Shown here one piece after another: positions 31,108 through 31,559 of a stretch of 31,559 nt of DNA. The first letter of the stretch is position 1, and each line of letters opens with the position of its first letter. The position numbers and the translations under genes were made by a program. Origin of the DNA: Brevundimonas sp. UBA2388 (GTDB lineage Bacteria; Pseudomonadota; Alphaproteobacteria; Caulobacterales; Caulobacteraceae); assembly GCA_002343425.1 (NCBI GenBank), contig DDSO01000037.1, positions 1 to 31,559 of the forward strand, written 5' to 3'. The notes under the pieces were generated by a model that was not told the DNA's origin, did no database searches, and was given only the letters and a program-made list of their open reading frames with translations.

Positions 31108-31559
31108 TGTGTGTCTCCTCGAAGGACGGGGGTCGAACGGAACCTGCGACGTCTCAGCAGCAGATAGCCCGCGGGGATAACGAGCATCGACAGCAAAGGC
31201 GCCGTGATCATGCCGCCTATAACGGGCGCGGCGATCCGGCTCATGATCTCCGAGCCGGCGCCGTGGCCGATCAGGATCGGGAACAGGCCCGCCAGGATCA
31301 CGGCCACGGTCATCGCCTTGGGCCGAACCCTGAGCAGAGCGCCTTCCCGGACCGCTTCCTCGACCTGCAGGGCATCAGGGTGGGGCCCCCGATCCCTGAG
31401 CGCGTGCTTGAGGTAAATCAGCATCACCACGCCGAACTCGGCCGACAGGCCGGCCAGGGCGATGAACCCCACCCCGGTCGCGACCGACTGATTGAAGCCG
31501 AGCAGGTAGAGCATCCATACGCCCCCGGTCAGGGCGAAGGGCAGCGTGGCCATGATCAG
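31104..31559 (-). CDS. CusA/CzcA-type RND efflux permease, C-terminal part
   Basis: The 3' end of a heavy-metal RND transporter continuing beyond the right edge; about 150 residues are visible. Helices [20 protein letters not shown], then [20 protein letters not shown] and the last pair ([40 protein letters not shown]) are typical of CusA/CzcA, including the RVRPKAMT segment before helix 11. It exports Cu(I)/Ag(I) or Zn/Co/Cd from the periplasm across the outer membrane as a tripartite complex; the linked CusF-like gene favours copper or silver. The stop overlaps that gene's start. Confidence 0.92.
   Translation of the reverse strand: MIMATLPFALTGGVWMLYLLGFNQSVATGVGFIALAGLSAEFGVVMLIYLKHALRDRGPHPDALQVEEAVREGALLRVRPKAMTVAVILAGLFPILIGHGAGSEIMSRIAAPVIGGMITAPLLSMLVIPAGYLLLRRRRFRSTPVLRGDTQ

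Overview
The window is about 31.5 kb of GC-rich DNA, with frequent GTG starts and 4-bp ATGA/GTGA gene overlaps. The gene families point to an alphaproteobacterium. I favour Caulobacterales or a related order, but no ribosomal or housekeeping marker here fixes the taxon.

Layout. (1) About 1-7,310 looks like the end of an integrative or genomic island. The first 22 bases fit the 3' end of a tRNA gene, followed by a tandem 11-bp repeat. Then come a small hypothetical protein, a DprA-like/phosphoribosyltransferase pair, a Fic protein with an AbiEi-like N-terminus preceded by four direct repeats, and a cassette of small overlapping DNA-binding genes (AlpA-like and excisionase-like). A RadC/lytic-transglycosylase chimera, a secreted thermonuclease-like protein, a decayed IS6-family transposase and a head-to-head deletion junction follow. 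(2) About 7,310-9,000 holds a 5'-truncated PlsC-type acyltransferase overlapping an intact family-4 glycosyltransferase. (3) About 9,380-12,210 carries small membrane proteins (DUF6629, a His/Gly-tailed peptide, DUF5676 and an unnamed two-helix protein) and a lipoprotein. (4) About 12,200-22,070 is mainly energy metabolism: acetate kinase with an ATP-grasp protein, a DUF2933/methyltransferase pair, an ECF sigma factor, and a tightly overlapping operon of phosphoketolase, beta-CASP metallo-hydrolase and a thymidine/AMP-phosphorylase-type enzyme. (5) About 22,270-25,500 holds a 4-TM protein with a PNPOx-like flavoprotein, a DUF305 lipoprotein, and an MFS transporter with an HMA-like protein. (6) About 25,560-29,830 has type II glyceraldehyde-3-phosphate dehydrogenase divergent from a HAD beta-phosphoglucomutase-like/GH65 phosphorylase pair, with a perfect FNR/FixK box between them. 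(7) The right end has a cytochrome c lipoprotein next to a second perfect FNR/FixK box, a CusF-like copper protein and the 3' end of a CusA/CzcA-type RND pump.

How the genes fit together. Regions 4 and 6 read as a low-oxygen carbon and ATP module. Phosphoketolase would make acetyl-phosphate plus glyceraldehyde-3-phosphate. Acetate kinase would turn the acetyl-phosphate into ATP, and the type II GAPDH would use the triose phosphate. GH65 plus the HAD mutase would feed disaccharide glucose in by phosphorolysis. The phosphorylase and beta-CASP nuclease homologue co-transcribed with phosphoketolase suggest nucleotide or RNA ribose as another input; this is inference. Regions 3, 5 and 7 are rich in metal-linked families. 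The left island carries the candidates for conflict or defence functions.
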